Source: Saprospiraceae bacterium
GTDB lineage: Bacteria > Bacteroidota > Bacteroidia > Chitinophagales > Saprospiraceae
Reading direction: 5' to 3'
Assembly: GCA_027009605.1 (NCBI GenBank)
Contig: JALVCY010000041.1
Coordinates: 1 to 5,667, forward strand
Length of the DNA stretch: 5,667 bases
Below are positions 5,605 to 5,667 of the stretch, piece after piece (within the stretch, counting starts at the first letter, position 1; every line of letters begins with the position of its first letter). The notes beneath the pieces were generated by a model. It was not told where the DNA came from, ran no database searches, and worked only from the letters and a program-made list of their open reading frames with translations. A program made the position numbers and the translations under genes.

Positions 5605-5667
5605 TTTATAAGGTTAATATTTTTCACGAAGTCTTTGGGGTCATTCAGCACTTATAAAAAAAGAAGG
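5605..5667. other. Leader of the transferase gene, cut by the window edge
   Basis: These 63 bases precede the GTG start. On the minus strand the sequence just before it is A+T-rich (CCTTATAAA) with no Shine-Dalgarno sequence. I see no TAnnTTTG promoter element here, so the promoter may lie outside the window or the gene may be co-transcribed with one further upstream. The gene cannot be extended in frame because of the TAA at 5614-5616. Confidence 0.5.

Overview
The window looks like chromosomal DNA from a member of the Bacteroidota. This is inferred from four things: a long phosphate transporter of the type I associate with that phylum, an A-rich leader without a Shine-Dalgarno sequence, a TTTG-type promoter-like motif, and intergenic DNA full of short palindromic words (CTTCGG, GGCTTTAGCC, GTTGAA) of a kind I recall from these genomes. 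No rRNA, tRNA, CRISPR array or transposase is visible.

Only two genes are convincing, and they converge. From the left, a block of low-complexity GTTGA-type sequence (1-125) leads into a heptanucleotide tandem array (126-328). After a short leader comes a PiT-family phosphate transporter on the plus strand (447-2717). It carries an extra cytoplasmic C-terminal helical region of about 245 residues that resembles a PhoU domain. On the minus strand, 3985-5604 encodes a membrane-anchored phosphoethanolamine transferase of the EptA/CptA alkaline-phosphatase fold, starting at GTG. It is visibly more A+T-rich than the transporter gene.

The 1.27 kb between the two stop codons holds no credible gene. 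It is a mosaic of repeats. In order they are a G/T-rich stretch with a possible terminator, a 26-bp tandem repeat, a row of three mini-hairpins separated by GTTCAA, a 19-bp inverted repeat enclosing a second hairpin, and two and a half tandem copies of a 214/233-bp palindrome-rich element. A hairpin then sits just past the stop of the transferase gene. It pairs fully only in the minus-strand transcript, as expected for that gene's terminator.

The two genes are probably not one functional unit. One imports phosphate and the other modifies an envelope glycan or lipid. The most unusual content is the repeat DNA: an exact 56-bp duplication inside the heptad array, a 15-bp word shared by both flanks of the transporter gene, and an 8-bp core (GCTAAAGC or its complement) used ten times in the large repeat. 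I found no convincing new multi-gene system.
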